DNA of 64,000 nt from Scleropages formosus (taxonomy: Eukaryota > Chordata > Actinopteri > Osteoglossiformes > Osteoglossidae). Where the stretch lies: positions 43,636,586 through 43,700,585 of the forward strand of contig NC_041806.1 of NCBI RefSeq assembly GCF_900964775.1. Reading direction: 5' to 3'. Each line of letters starts with the position of its first letter. Position 1 is the stretch's first letter. This document shows positions 1-13,845 of the stretch, piece by piece. The notes beneath the pieces were generated by a model. The model searched no databases, was not told the origin of the DNA, and saw only the letters and a list, made by a program, of their open reading frames with translations. The translations under genes and the position numbers were made by a program.

Positions 1-903
1 AGGCCTCTTTTTTAAGCTTGGAGCTCAAAAGAAAGTGAGTGATGCCAGACTCACGCAGTAAATGGTAACAAATTCTACAAAGAAAAGGGCTCTGATGCTT
101 CAGTAAGGCGTGCTGAAGCACATTCCACTAAACAACATCCCCGACTTGGGAAAAGGGTAAGTGCAAAAGCTAATAAAAATGACAAGACTCGCACCGAGTG
201 CCTGGTCTGGGAGGAGAGGCTGCTGAAAAAGTTAGCAAAAATTTAACTTTAAATACTGTTAACATAATGCATATTTCAGTACATGTTGAAAGTAACTAAG
301 ACTGAGGTATTTCAAAGATGCTGCACCTCCTCCTGCTGTAGTACCCTTTATCAAGGTACTTAAACTTAATTGACACCCTATGGATACCTGACTCTATAAA
401 TAGGTAAAAAATTGCAAAGCTGAAATCTAAAATTGTAAGTCTTGGACAAAGGACACCAAGAAATAAATGTAGATGTACTAAGGGGTTCTTTAGTGTGAAT
501 GTGGGTATTTTCGTCTCTGGCACTCCCCCCGTGGAAGGAACCACACCTAGACTGTGGAGTCGGTGTGTCACCTGGAGGGTTCCAGGTGCCCAAGCTCTCC
601 AGCAGGTGAGCCCCACCTGTTTTATTTACAGTCTGCCCACCTTCCCTGCACTGAAGCTTAAAAATAAGAATGGCCTCAAACTGTTTACAATATGCTTCTT
701 TCCTTATTTATAGTTTACGATACAAATTTACATGCACCCTTCACGGAAAATACAAAAGATTCGATAGGCTCCGTGGAAATAAGGGTTATGTGGCCCTGGG
801 TGCGGTAAAGGAAACTCATGCAAGTGTTGGTAGATGGTTAGGGAAGAGCAAATGGGAATGGGTGTCGACAGTTGTGACCCAGGGTAGAGGTCGGCATACT
901 CAC
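1..903. other. MOXD1 intron 10 sequence, no exon recognised
   Basis: This lies downstream of the exon 10 donor (AC|GTGAGT at 904/903). I looked for the conserved C-terminal MOXD1 segment on the minus strand and did not find it, so it should be intron. Positions about 300-440 resemble the second interspersed repeat family (see 11355-11555). The rest shows nothing I can name. Confidence 0.5.
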
Positions 904-3900
904 GTCACAGGGATCTGAATTTTTTTGACACCTATAAACTTCAGCTGCCCAGTGATTTCGGGGAGACTCTCACATCTGGCGAGGTTCACTCGTGGGTAGT
1001 AGAGTAGGTAGGAGAGACACATCTCATCCCTTGTACTCAGGCCACCCTGTGAGGAGACATGTGAAACCATAAAACCACAAAAAACACCAGGGTGCATAAA
1101 TTCAGCAACAGCAGCTGGTGGTGTGGTGGCTGGAGTTCTTAGATCCAAAGGTTTTACGTTAAAATCTTTCCTCGTGCTGCAGTACCTTTTCTTGGTAACT
1201 TTAACATCTTTTATGATACAACTTTGGGGATGGTCTTAAATGAAAAATGAGGATATTTTTTTCATAAATACGGGATTAGACAGCAAGGACCTGAAGACAC
1301 AAGCATCTAGTTAAAGTTGGCTAATGTGGTTAAGGTTTTAACCCACTTGGGCACCTGTCACCACTTTTCCTTTTCCGATGCAATATGAATACGACGGCTA
1401 AAAGAAAAAAAGGAGAAGCACTGGCATTTTTTCCATCGTAAATGTGCTGTTTTTCATGTTTTTCTTAGGGATAATTCCACTGACTGCTCATAAAACTTTA
1501 TACGCAATTTTTATCTGTAGCACCAGGTCTGAGATGGTTTAGGAAATGGGCATCTTTCACACAGGGAAACATGATCTCCTTCCCTCCAAAACTGCCAACA
1601 TACTTGGCCTCTTCTAATTGTAATTTATTAAAAAAACCAAATGAAAAGCACATTGATGCAATAATATGAGGCCCTCAAGCAATTCACTCCAACACGGCGA
1701 GGTGACGCTGGGCGGAACTGCGGCTAGTAACGTGTTAAACTTTTACCAGCGGGATGAAAAGAATGAAAATTAAAATGTGAGATGCAAACCGCTTTGAAAA
1801 CATAAGGAATGAAATAACATCAAAAAATACATCCACCAGTCGTAACCCCCCCTCCGCCGCCTACTGCCCTCCCACCTCCCAAAAAGTGTCCTCTTCAAAA
1901 AGCCACATCTTACAGATGAACTCAGTTCAATGGTTTCAAAAGGGAGCCGACAAAACACAATACACAGTAAAACAGACATGGCACGAAACAATAAGTGCAC
2001 AGTGGACGGGCCGTACCGATGCTGTGGGACAGATTAGGCCAATGTAACGCACACAAAGAGGGGATTGTGACTCCGAGGCACCAGCGCGCACAGTATGGTT
2101 GTAATAAATGTATCGGCGCAGACATTCCTGAGGAGAAGCTGCAGACAGCCCTTACCCAAGTCATATTCTTTCGACCTCGCGTGTTGTACTTGCACTCTGT
2201 GATCAAACTGTCCCCCTGGAGGTGATGGAAGAGCCAGAGAGATCTGTTCAGTCGCTCTGCAAACGCTGAACGCAAGAGGTCTCAGAAGCAAAACGAGGCG
2301 AGTTCACCTTCAGAAACGCTACTGTGAAGTACAATAAAGCAGGGTGATTTTCTCAGCAATTACAACGCTAGGTGGCCTCCTCCAAACGTATAATTATCGT
2401 GCCGTGCCCAGGCAATTAAATAACCCCACTTCTCAGAAATCCAACAGCACAGAGATATTACAGGCTTCCCTCACCTAATGCACTTCATTTGTCCCCGAAA
2501 ACAGGGCATTGGATGAAAAAAATGCTAAACTACAGAGTTTACCATTGTCTTATAGGAAAAAATTTGATTTGTCCCTGGTAACCTCTTGCTACATGTGCCT
2601 AGTCACCCTGAAACACCACCGATCTACCTAAAGATGTGCTTACAAAGCATCTAAGCGGTAACTGGGTGGAGCTAAACAATTATGTGTTGATTTTGTGCGA
2701 AAACAAGTGAACAAATACGCTACTAAAACAACAGTAGAAATCATAGTCAGAATCATGGTAACAATAATAAATTACAGTTTGCTTGTAACAGTAAAACAAG
2801 AAAGAATAAGAATGACAAAAATAAAATACACCAGGAAACAATGTGAAATACTATCGAAAACAAAATAAATGTACAATACAAGAGCTTGCTGAAGAGCATG
2901 ACAATGAAAAAGTTGTTAAATGAGAAAATGACAAATAAAATGCATTGGATGCAATAAAAAAATTCTGAACGAATGAACAAAAAGGCATTAAGTGTGGAAG
3001 CCTGTATTTCCCATAGATGGTACCCTTTAAATAGAAAGAAAATTTTTTAAAACCACACAAATTCGCTTTTTGCATAGATAAATGCAGCAGTATACCAACA
3101 GGTAACAGCAGTCTCTCCTGCGTAAGGTACTGGAATTCTTGAAAGTTGAAGTCAAATTCATCATCTTGAGCCAGATGGGGCAGTTCCTCCTGGTTCCGGA
3201 AGTGTCGGACACGGATGGCCCGCCCAGCGAGGTGAGAATGCATCAGAACCGCAAAAACCCGGATCCCACTTGGCATCTCCTGGTCCAGGGACTCGCAAAG
3301 ACACAGGGTACACACACGTCCAGTTATAATAATGCACGGTGTTGTCCAATATTTTATGTACCAACCCCCACGTGTCCCACAAAGAAAGCTGACGGATATA
3401 TGATGAAAACATCCAACTTTAAGTAAGAAAAAAGGCTGGAAGGGTCACATCTAATAAGGTCACTGACATGAAGCCAGTGCAGTGTGTAATAAACCATGCA
3501 ACATTCGGACCTCACAGGTCTTGCTCTCACTGATTCTTTTAACAGGACACCCCATGGCTGCAGAGCTCTGGTACCTCTTGAAGACACTCCTGGGTGCAGT
3601 GTCCCTCTGACACATATTCCTGCAGTCCAGGAGGAAGCATGTGGTACAGGCTGACCCAGACGCCCATCTCGATCACACTGGCATCGTAGCGGCGCAGTGT
3701 TGGAGTGTAGTACAGTCGCAGACCTGAACTGTCCACAACTCCTAGGGCAAAAGAAGAGTGTGAGAGGAAGAGAGTCACACAGTGAGGATTTTCTCTGGGC
3801 TGATGCTTGCGATACTTTTCCATCTACAGGCCTCATAAAAGGAAGCTATAATGTCGCTAGTGGCAACTTGATCGATATCAATATTACATGTCCAGAATTT

Positions 3901-6900
3901 CACTAACCATCTCTGGGACAATGTGAAAACTAAATGTTCTGCTCTGTTCAGCTGTAAAAATAGGTATAATACAAGAAAAAGATATTACTTTTCTGTACTG
4001 AAAGCATGTTGAGTACATCTGTTATATAAGAAATGGCTTTATGAGATACCTTGCTGTAAAGCTGGATTGTCATAGTGCACTTCCATCAGGACATAAACTG
4101 GATCTATGGAAGTGCCAATTGACAGGCCAGCATGCGGAGGGTAGGTGAACCCCTTCAAAGCAAGAGTTACAGCATTCAGCACCTTAGACCAGGTGTAACC
4201 AGAAATGGTGTAAAGGCATCCTAGAGCTCTGCCACAGTTTCAGCACATATCTGAATATTACACTGTTTATACATTTATAAGTTTCCTTCCAATTTCACAC
4301 ATCTCAAGGCTACACAAGTTCATAAGTGTAAGCTATACAATTTCCTAGTTAGATCTAGATCATTCAAAAGTCATTCAGATAAAACTTTATTGCAGTCCTG
4401 AATGTCTAGTTATAAGTTTGCATCATCATTGTCATTGCTGATCATCACAATCATCATCACTGTCATCATCATTATCATCATCACCATGATCACAATCATC
4501 GTCATCATCGTAATCATCATCATCACCATGAAAGAAACCATTAGGATCTACTAAAATTAAAAGATGAAGATAAAATTCTGCAAACCTCTCCTCCGATTGC
4601 CCAGGCAAATACAACCGTCTCACAGGTCAGAAAAGAGTCCGGCATATTTGGATGGTAGCATTCGTGACCCAAATCAAGCTCCGTCTCATTTAGACCGCTG
4701 TCGCACTGGTACAACAAGATGTGGTGGACCAGATTTTCGTGGCCTCTTTGAATCAAGGGCTCAATCTGAAATAAAGGAGAAATAAGGTTAAACACATTTT
4801 TTTGCGAATCGCTCATCATCACATTTATGCACTTTCTATTAATAGTGGCAGGAAACTGGATATCAGAAAAACAAAGTTTTCCTGTTGTCAATGGCTCTGC
4901 AATCGACACCAGACCTGTTTTCATGTCAATGGGGGCTTTTGGTCTTCATGGAAATCCAAACGAAAGGAGAAAGTTTCCTAGCGGGCGAAGGGCGACATCG
5001 CAGTGTGATGCAACTTTCAAGATCAGCAGGAAGCAAGACCAAAGCATGGCCTGGCGGTCATCACATAAATATTGAAACATTCTTCCTGTCCAGTTTTATT
5101 CATATTTATTTATGCAGGCTGACCCCCCTCCCCAACCTTTATTTGATGTCTGAAGTTACGCAAAAGGTCCTAAGAGACAACTTTTTTTTTACTTGTAGCA
5201 ATAAAGAGCTTGTGTAAATGAGTATCTTTGATACTGTGTCCTCGGTTTATCAAGATACATTCTTAGATGCGTTTACTTTTCTGTTTAGTGACTTATTAAA
5301 CACTGCTGGTAAATACGTAAATGTTTGGTTATTATTATTGCTCTTGATGTGTGTCACATTGGTCTCAAAAACATGTAGTCCTGCATGAGAGATGCACCCT
5401 AACTCTAAGATATGTGATATTTCACAACATACTATTGCTTGTCAGACTGTGTCATTGAGATTCCTTCTTGCTTGTGTTACCATCTCTCCCACAGTGTATT
5501 TTATTCATATTTATTAAGTTACGTAATTTTGTTTTTTAAGTTACAATGAAGGGATGTACCCACTTATACAGCTGCATATTTTTACTGTATTAATCCAGGG
5601 CAAGTTCCTTACTCAGGGGTACTACAACAGGCACTGGGGTTCAAGCCAGGGAGCTTCAAGCTCCCAGGCTGCAGCGCTAATCACTATGCAAGTTGCTGCC
5701 CAACAGTCCTTCCTGTTGCCAGACGGGATAAGACTTGTGTAGAGATTCTTAATTCAAGGTCCACGGATGGGGTTCAGGGGGTCCGGGCATTGAAAACAAA
5801 ATTACCTAACTAAATAAAAGTTAACAATAACATAAAAAATAAATCTATGCTGTTACTGTGCGTGACATAATTCTATGTCAAAGCAAAAAAGTTTCTGTGG
5901 AATGAATTCGGCGCACCATCTTCCCCAAATTTATTTATGAACATTTTTCATGGAGTGGTCCTCAGCTTTCATGGGTTTCTTAAAGGGGTCCGTGGCACAG
6001 AAAGGGTTAAGAAGCCCCGGCCTTAAAGGACAAAGAACCAACACACTCATGCCCAACGAGACCTCAGTAATTACATCACCACTGAGGACCACACTTCAAT
6101 GCCATCTCTGTGCTGCCCATATTTGGTCCTTAAAGTACGCTGAAAATTATATTGAGAACAACCACTTGGATTTCGTGTTCCTCTCCTCCGCTAAGTTCCC
6201 CGTAAAAACTCAGCCAAGAGTGTACTGTGGTTAGTGAGAGATCCAGTTTTGAGGGAATTAAAAGATTTATTAGACAAACAGTTGCTCATCTTACACGTAA
6301 CAGATGTCTCACACTTGTGCACGCATCTGGCTGGCAAGAGTAAAGGAACATTTCCATCTATAAAAGCATTTGGAACATCACACTATTTTAAAACTTATTT
6401 CAGTATAATTGAAAAGGCCCTTGCTTTTATACAGGAAAAAAAAGCTTATTTTTGTACTTTATGTAGATAGTGTAAACAGCGTATGTGTGAGAGAGACAGT
6501 GTGTTACATTGTTATGGTGTATAGATGAGTCATTGACTGTAAGCAGCGTACTGTAGTGTATCTAAGCACTGTAAATCGCCTTGGATGAAGGGCTGTCAGT
6601 TAAATACTACATAGTGTTTGCTGTAAGTTGCTTTGGAGAAAAGCATCTACTGAAGTAATAAATATAAATGTAAACAGGGAAATTCTACATTGGTCAAAAA
6701 TGTATTAATGCAGTATAGTGAAAACAAAGTTGAATTTATATCTGCAATGCAAAGAGAGCTGAAGGCAGAGAGATGTAATGGAAGAAGTTTTTTTTTTTTT
6801 TTTTCCAGACCCTTACATCAGAATTCAAAAAGGGGAGGTCAGAGTTGGCCATATGGGTGTCTCTGTCCTTCCTTCCTCTGTGACCTAATTAGCATCCGTG

Positions 6901-7899
6901 GACGGAGAAGACAGAGTCCGGCACAGTGAAGAGAGCTGGGCCGAGTGTCTCTATGAATAGAACGCGTGAGGGAAGAACAACAGAAGAAGCCATGCTTACA
7001 TCTTATCTGGCACCGGTTCAGTGCATTCCTCCGTGTGAAGCCTACACTCGGTGCGGGCATTCTAGGGTCAAAGGCGTGGTTGCCATGGCAACGGAAAATT
7101 TGTGTTTCTTCCTGTTTTAATCAGTGCACTGAACTCCTTTTGATGAAATTTACAGGTGTTTTTGGAAAGAAGTATCATTGCATCATTTTAGCAACTGGGC
7201 TAAACATTATAATATTTATTAATAATTTATAAATATTTATAATATATTCATAAAGAGCGCATTAAAAATCACCATGACCATGAGTAGACAAGGAAATTTT
7301 GTAAATTTTCTATATTCTTTATTATTATATATTCTGTCCTGGAATTCCCCATAAGTTATTTTTAGACTATCATATTATTTGATACTACACTATTTAAAAA
7401 AAATAAAAATCTTTCAAATGTTATGTTGAGATCCTCTGATCTACTTGCTGAACTGGCTGAACCTGCTCTCTCTAATTAAGAGTATTTTCAAATCTTTTTG
7501 ATTTATGGTATTCCATTTAATTGAGCTTCATACATATAATTTGAATAATGTGCCTCTATTTATAAACAGCAATTTTATGAACAAAACAAAGGGCAGGTGT
7601 GCTGGAGAGCATGAATTACCCAGACGGGGAAGGGACAAACTGCAGAGCTGTCAGACAAAAGAGCGAGACCAACTGAAATATCGCTTCAGTTCACCGCAAT
7701 TACAGCAACATCAAAAATACACCATTCCTTACATCCTTTCTGAAAGGTAAAGTTCAAAGTTATGAGAGTAGGTAACCCCAGGGGTCACTGATTTATTATT
7801 TCTAAGTGTATTTCAATTTACCCATCAGTACCAACAGAAGCATCTTAGGAGCCATCCAAGACATTACACAAATACATGTATGTTTCCTATGATCAGTTA

Positions 7900-7934
<35 letters not shown>

Positions 7935-10900
7935 TCAACAGGTTACTCACTCTAATAATATGATGCTTTTTCTGTACGTCCGGGATTTTAAACAACTGAC
8001 ACCAGTAGGTTGTGTCTTTAGAAGGCACTGGTACCTGTCTTAATAGAAACACATACAGAGATTAAGATCATTGAAGTCTAATAACAAACTGTTACTTAAT
8101 CAGAGATTTTCAGACAGGCACAAGAGCAGCACTGTTATGTTTGGAAAGACTGCATAAAAACACAATTTATGAAAAGTTCTCCAGTTTCCCATAAATTGGA
8201 AACACAGAGACAATCTCCATCACCGCTGAGTACTCACTTTTGTGACGACCCAACAGCTGGATTTAAAAACTTGAATCTTACAGTAGGTGCTGGGAGGGAC
8301 AAGGTGGCAGGTCCTACACCATAATCCCTAGGATCTATGCCATATGCCGCTCCACTTTTTGTTCCCACTTACGTCAGTGTTCTGCAAGTTGAAGAATTGT
8401 GTCCCCGCAGGGACGTTCCTGGCAGTTGTGGGTTCGAGCAGCCGCATACTCTTCCGTCCCCTATTCGTTCCATGATACTTGGGGCCAGAAGGCCCCACAT
8501 CCTCGCTGTGGTAGGCCCAGATAACTCGCACCGTGCTCTCCTGTAAACAGGGAAGTGTGGTCAGGGTCATCTTTATTCTGCCCCCTACTCTTCCCAGAAG
8601 CACGTGGGACATTAAATGACAGGTCCGTCCGCTTGGCCCACCTCTCGGACGTAACAACCCTGCCTCCATCACGACAACATCACCTTTGGTCTTTACTTTT
8701 TGTGACGTACAGGAACGGAGTGAATCCCTGCAGTCCAACGAAAATGCTGTGTTCCTTCCCCAATTCTGCTTGTTTACCCCACTTATCAGGGGTCCAGCAA
8801 ATAAACCTACGGTTTTCAGTCTTGCCCATGATGTGGTGGTGTTAATTCCCGCTGCTCCTCAGAACTGCTGAATCTGCCCCAGCATTTGAGAAGGGTCTGG
8901 ATATCTACCGGCTCAAGGCTCATGTTTCTCCCAGTTTTGTTCACAGTTTTTGTTCCAACACCACATGCTGCAATTCTCTATATACTGGCAATTGCAATGT
9001 CACTTCTGCAAGCTGTTACTTCAGTTATGGGATCCAGCAGAATGGCTGTATCAAAAAAAAAATGGTGTGTTTTGCTAAAATTTCGAGTAAAGCACCTTAC
9101 AAATGCCTCAGTGTAAATTCTGGCTAAGAACTCAACTCACCAGACAACATCCCGAAGAAACTTCAACAGTCATCTCTGCATCGCTTTTTTTTTTTGGCTC
9201 AGTCATATTTCACTGTACCCAGTATACTTTGTTTAAATATGTTCTTTACTGGCATTTGATCAGATAGTTTATGCAGAAATTCTTAAATGACTATTGCTAC
9301 CAGATTTCGTAACCACAACAAGCTCACCACAGCAACCACAACAAAAACATTTACTGTCAGTTCTGTGCGGCTTAAGTTTAGGTTTACAGAACAAAACAAA
9401 TACTGTACTGTAAATGCAAGACAGTGTTCGGTTACCTCTTATATAGAGAAATACAATGTTCGTGATCAATATGGCAAATGCGTAATTACAGTCGGTGCAA
9501 AGACAGAAGTCAGTGGCAAAACCACAAGAATCGTTCACATTACATAACTGTTAGTGACAGAGCACAGTTGCAAGTACTCGCAAGCGCTACATCTCGATTT
9601 AAATTTTGCGGGTTGTTTACAGCTTGTGCTTTAAATCAGGGAGGCGGTGGGTGTTTCAGGCTCATGTATACACACACCGTGTGTAGGTGCCTTCATAAAC
9701 AATCTCGAAGGGGCGTAGAAACAAATTCAAAGCCGGACTGGGCTGGGGACAAATGGCTTCACTGGAACTGATTTAACGCTGCTGATTTTAAGGGTAGTGG
9801 GGATGGATTATGCGGAAAAGGGTATAGAAACCTGGGATGTACCGTAATGGCCTTGTCATTAGTGTCGCAGGTGTGGAGCAGTCTGCTGAATGCCAGGACA
9901 GTGTGGGTGCTGTTCTCCATGGCGTACTCCAGCCTGTAGTTCTGCTCGGGGTCCCTGTGAACTTTCCGGTTGCTGTCCACATGGTAGTCCTGTTCAAAGC
10001 ACGGCGGATAATGCACAACAGTCTGACCCGACCCAGACACAACATGAAGCATGGAACCATGGGTAGCACTTTTCATTTTGCCTGCTCACTTAAAACCCTC
10101 CCCACAAAATTCCAGAGTATGAAACAACAAGTCATTTAGTACTGGTCAAATAATATGTCTCTGACAAATTCATGTACAAAAAACAATACAATACACAATT
10201 CAGTGAAAAGAAAACGGCAATTATGGGATCTAATTTAGCTCATGTTTTATGTCCGTGGAAACACGGAATCTACAGTGGATTTTAGGGCTGACAAAAGGCC
10301 AAATGAACCAGATGGTTTACAAGAACTGTCTTGAAAATAAGCTAAACTCTCAAATTGAAAGCCATAGATTTACTGCCTTACACAACTGGATACTGTAACA
10401 AAAGAATTTGGGCAAATACAAGGTAGGGTACCTTGCCCGAATGACCTAGGGCTACTGCGACCCAAACCAGCAGACCTATTTGGAGCTAAATGAGCAATCT
10501 TCAGATCGTGAGACTGTGCTCTTAACCAGCATGCTCCCCACCGACCAGACCCTGTAGAGCTGTCACATTAGCCTTCGCTACCAGAGCCTTGTCTCTAATG
10601 AATCAATAGGTGTCCTTAGTTAGCATTATCCAATCAGATCTCACACAGTAAACCCGGTGTGACCCAGTGTGATGTCAGGTCAGTATCTGTTACCCTGCTG
10701 AAAAAAATCAATCACCTGCATGCTTTTTAAGGTAGGGGAGGGTGAGGACAGCACAGTAGCTGTGAGGCACCAGCACAACCTGCTGCACCACCATGCTGCT
10801 AGAGCCTTTCAATACTCTGACAGTTATTTATTAAGTGGGCACCTTTGTCCAAGGAAACAAACAAGCAGAGGTACACTATACTAAGCTAGTTACAGTGATT

Positions 10901-12367
10901 ACCCATTTACAGAGCTGGGCACTCTTACTGAAGTGATTCAGGGTAGCACCGTGCTCAGAGGTTGCATAGCAGGAGGTACATACATACATACATACATACA
11001 TACTCACACGCACACACACACACGCACACAGTCTGAAACTGATTGTCCCAAGCAGGGTTGCAGTGAAATGGAGCCTAACCCAGCAACACAGGGGAAGGGG
11101 ACACACCCAGGATGGCACGCCAGTCCATCACAAGGCGCCCCAGGCAGGAATCGAAACCCAGACCCACCAGAGAGCAGGCCCTGGCCAAATCTGCTGCGCC
11201 AACACGCCCCCTACCAGCAGGAGGTAGCGCCACCTTTATCAAGTGACTGATAAGAATTTGGAACTGTATCACACACAGTTGAGGAAGAGGCTGGTCTGAT
11301 GACCCCTGGTGTGATATAAATAGCATCCTAAAGGACAACACAAGGTGCAAAATAGGTGGGTAGCATAGTGGTTAGTGCTGTTGTCTTTAGACTTAAAAGG
11401 CACAGGTTCAAGTCCTGAATTCTGCTGTATTACCCTTGAATAAGGTACTTACTTGAAATTGTGCCAGTAAAATTATGCAGCTGTATAAATGGGTAAATAA
11501 TTACAAGTTGCCTTGGAGAAAAGTGTCAGCTAAATGAAGTAATGTGAATATGATTTGATTGAGACCAGGCTGCAGCAAATCCCATCAGTGGAAATGCATT
11601 GTAGGAAGCTGTATAGAAACAGTTACTGGAAGGAAAAATTTGGTGTCTAGCTTCATCTTCCTAACATTGAGCTGCTGCTACTGCTGAGTAAAATGCTGTG
11701 GTCAACTCTGGAAAGAGCTGAGCAGGCTATAGATGGACCTGAAACCTCTGAAGACATCTAGAGGGACATGAATGGATCTCACCAGGCAACAATTGGACCT
11801 TCACATTCCTAAACATCTGCATTGAACAGATGTGCTCAGTGGAGTGCTTGTTGTGGGTCTTAGCAGACCATGTTTCAGTTATTCCAAGGGGGATCCCATT
11901 GGAACACAAAAATAAAATCATAAATAATAGAGGCAAGTCATCTATATAATCACACTGATTAAAAACTATGTAACTATTCCTAATAGTTCTTCATATAATG
12001 CTCATAATTTATTTGTAAGGATTGCGCACCTCCAGGTGCGCGGTAATGAAAGTGCTCTATTCAGACTCGTGGATGGTCCGAGAGGTGAAGGTGCGCCTAC
12101 CTGCACGTAGGGCTTCCCTCGGTCCACCCCGGCGATCAGCAGGTCGGACAGGGCCATGGCCCCCGTGGTGGAGAAGCCGAGCCCCACGTAGCCCCTGGTT
12201 TCCACCTCCACCTCGAAGGTTATCGCTGAGTCGTCCCATCTCCACCTGATGCGGTATTTGCCCTCCGGGTCCAGGGTGGCCGCGTGCTTAAAAGCGTGTA
12301 GAGTGGCGCAAAACCCCAACGCGGATAAGCAGACGAGCAGAGCGCGCGCGCGCTCCAGTCGGGACAT
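904..12367 (-). CDS. moxd1: MOXD1, DBH-like copper monooxygenase, coding exons 1-10 (3' end off window)
   Basis: Predicted ascorbate-dependent copper monooxygenase of the DBH/PHM family, acting in the ER and secretory pathway; its natural substrate is not established. Ten coding exons were placed by GT-AG sites and unbroken phase: 12101-12367, 9843-9989, 8373-8540, 7951-8034, 4586-4765, 4050-4152, 3575-3741, 3100-3291, 2156-2215 and 904-1046, giving about 504 residues without a stop. Exon 1 holds a signal-peptide-like N-terminus followed by a DOMON domain (YVGLGFSTTGAM). Copper ligands of the family are all visible: HH in HHILLYQC (exon 5) and His in EVHYDN (exon 6) for CuH; MHSHLAG (exon 8) and Met of DEMC (exon 10) for CuM. 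The human protein has 613 residues, so the last one or two exons should lie left of position 1. Introns hold repeats, including a (GAT)n tract and a MITE-like element. Nothing suggests it is broken. Confidence 0.93.
4424..4532. repeat. (ATC/GAT)n microsatellite in MOXD1 intron 5
   Basis: Imperfect ATC trinucleotide repeat on the plus strand, read as GAT on the gene strand. It begins about 54 bases beyond the donor of exon 5 (4586). It creates a long acidic open frame that is not a gene. Confidence 0.85.
5560..5705 (-). repeat. Interspersed repeat, second SINE-like family, reverse copy
   Basis: The order cagctgcat, caagttccttactcaggg, ggttcaagcc, cagcgctaatcactatgc is the reverse complement of the family seen at 11355-11555 and 42663-42895. 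It lies in MOXD1 intron 4. Confidence 0.5.
5742..6022. mobile_element. Possible MITE (hAT-like non-autonomous element) in MOXD1 intron 4
   Basis: The ends are imperfect inverted copies: the left has ttcttaa...ggtccacggatggggtt and the right has aaggggtccgtggcac...ggttaagaagcccc. It has no coding capacity. The hAT assignment is only an impression from the end sequences. Confidence 0.4.
6490..6680 (+). repeat. Interspersed repeat fragment, second SINE-like family (3' part)
   Basis: Contains gtaagttgctttggagaaaa followed by ctactgaagtaataaatata, the tail typical of this family in the window. MOXD1 intron 4. Confidence 0.45.
7902..7930. repeat. (CA)n microsatellite
   Basis: About 14 CA units in MOXD1 intron 4, 21 bases from the donor of exon 4. 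Confidence 0.9.
11004..11215 (-). mobile_element. tRNA-derived SINE, family 1, reverse copy
   Basis: Family 1 on its own strand reads: head with box-A-like ggcgcagtgggttgg, box-B-like ggggttcgagtcc, a middle with ggactggcgtcccgtcctgg, then cgaccccgtatgggacaagcggtt and a GT-rich tail. The end resembles the 3' tail of fish L2-type LINEs. This copy is flanked by an 11-base target duplication agcaggaggta at 10968-10978 and 11216-11226. It lies in MOXD1 intron 1. Confidence 0.8.
11355..11555 (+). repeat. Second SINE-like family, near-full copy
   Basis: Begins ggtagcatagtggttagtgc, has a box-B-like aggttcaagtcc and ends agttgccttggagaaaagtg then ctaaatgaagtaatgtgaat. Similar copies lie at 13305-13512 (reverse), 42663-42895 and 49975-50200. 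The head is probably tRNA-derived. MOXD1 intron 1. Confidence 0.55.
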
Positions 12368-12369
12368 GT

Positions 12370-12690
12370 TGGGCTGACTTTTACGCGGCTCGAATCAACC
12401 GCATCCAAGTCCGCGTCCGTGATTTAAAGTTGCGCCGAAGCTGCCGGGAGCGTACGACACGCGCGCGCGCGCTCGCCCGCGCGCACTCCCTCTCCCCCTC
12501 TCGCTAGCTCACATCCCACCCCCCCGCGCGGACCCCGCCGACACTTGCGAGACGCGCGGCCGCGCGCGCGCAAACGAACACCCTTTGATGCGCGCGGGCT
12601 CGTCCCGAATGAACGTCGGCGCAGCTGGCGCGCGCTCAGAGGCGCGCATCGATACGAAGTGTTGCGGTACATTCGCACTGTGGTGCCAGA
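12370..12690 (-). promoter_or_regulatory. CpG-rich promoter region of MOXD1
   Basis: The stretch just upstream of the MOXD1 ATG is packed with CG dinucleotides (runs of gcgcgcgc near 12460-12485 and 12550-12570) in an otherwise AT-rich window. It continues into coding exon 1, so the CpG-rich zone is about 12040-12690. This is typical of a CpG-island promoter. The transcription start cannot be fixed by eye. A (TG)n tract borders it on the far side. Confidence 0.6.
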
Positions 12691-12700
12691 GGGAGGAGGG

Positions 12701-12770
12701 TGGGTGTGTGTGTGTGTGTGTGTGTGTGTGTCTGTCTGTGTGTGTGTCTGTGTGTGTGTCTGTGTGTGTG
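12701..12770. repeat. (TG)n microsatellite upstream of MOXD1
   Basis: About 70 bases of TG/GTCTG dinucleotide repeat, at the outer edge of the MOXD1 CpG-rich region. Confidence 0.9.
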
Positions 12771-13304
12771 TTTTGCGTGACTAACGCATCGAGTCATCGC
12801 CCAGGGTCTCTTGATGTGGTGAAGTGCAGCTGGGGACACTTGGGTTGTCAGTATTGACTGTAGGCCTCATGACAGCGTTTGTCTCCTAAATAAGATGTTC
12901 TCTTCTACTGAAAAGAGAAAATTGAGACGTCTAGTAATGTTTGTATGTCATTTATTTCATGCACATTTTTCTGTGACAAGCACATATTTCAACACTTGTG
13001 TTCTACTGTGGTCTGGCATATGTCTTTCTCTTGTTTCTTTAAACGTTTCAGTGTTTTTGCATGAATATATGAATTTATTTGGTTGCTTACTATGTATAAA
13101 GTAAAATGAAGTCTTAAAGTCTTCAATTCAATTCATTATATATCTATATGTTGCGATTGAGAATATACTCATTTTCTGAACCGCTTGTCCCATACGGGGT
13201 GACGGGGAACCGGAGCCTAACCCGAATATACTCATTAATTCAATAATTATGAGAGAGAGATTATTCAGTATGCAAATAAGCAAGTAGCCAAATAAATTGA
13301 ATGA

Positions 13305-13512
13305 CTTACATTTATTCATTTAGCTGATGCTTTTCACCAAAGCAACTTACAATATTGATCTACCTACTTTTGCCCATGTGTACAGCTTGGTTCCCCCAGA
13401 GCAATTATGGGTAAATACATTGCTCAAGGGACTATAGCCAGAGAGGGGGATTCAAATCTGCAACCTTTGGGTGCAAAGCAACAGCTCTTGCTACTATACT
13501 AGCAGCTGTTCC
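13305..13512 (-). repeat. Second SINE-like family, reverse copy
   Basis: Starts acatttattcatttagctgat, passes ccaaagcaacttacaat and gggattcaaatctgc, and ends with the gctactatactagcagc part. It is the reverse complement of the family at 11355-11555. Confidence 0.55.
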
Positions 13513-13845
13513 TGTTATTGATTGCTTTCCAGTACAAACTGTGTTTGTAAGTTGAGGAGCTCACATATAACTTGGTTTTTTGACAATGTTTTAAATGTCT
13601 TAAAGCAGCACAATGACACAGTGTTTCCTTTAAAGAAGCTGACATTCCCAGTTCCATTTCAACTCAACCCCCCCTTGTGCTTCTTGCTTTCTTGAGGGTT
13701 TCATTTCTTCATCACGGTGACCATAGCTAGATAAATGGTTTCTGAAAATTATACCGAGAAAACACAGAAAGAAGCCCGTGCTCAGAGCGTATGAAAAAAT
13801 ATTCATCAGTCAGTACCCTTAAGTTCTAATTTAAATAATGAAATC

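Noticed and set aside
4432-4623. Acidic Asp-rich frame
   Set aside because: Translation of the (GAT)n microsatellite and the exon 5 end of MOXD1.
12424-12857. Overlapping frames near the MOXD1 promoter
   Set aside because: They come from GC-rich and (TG)n sequence; the reading frames are low-complexity.
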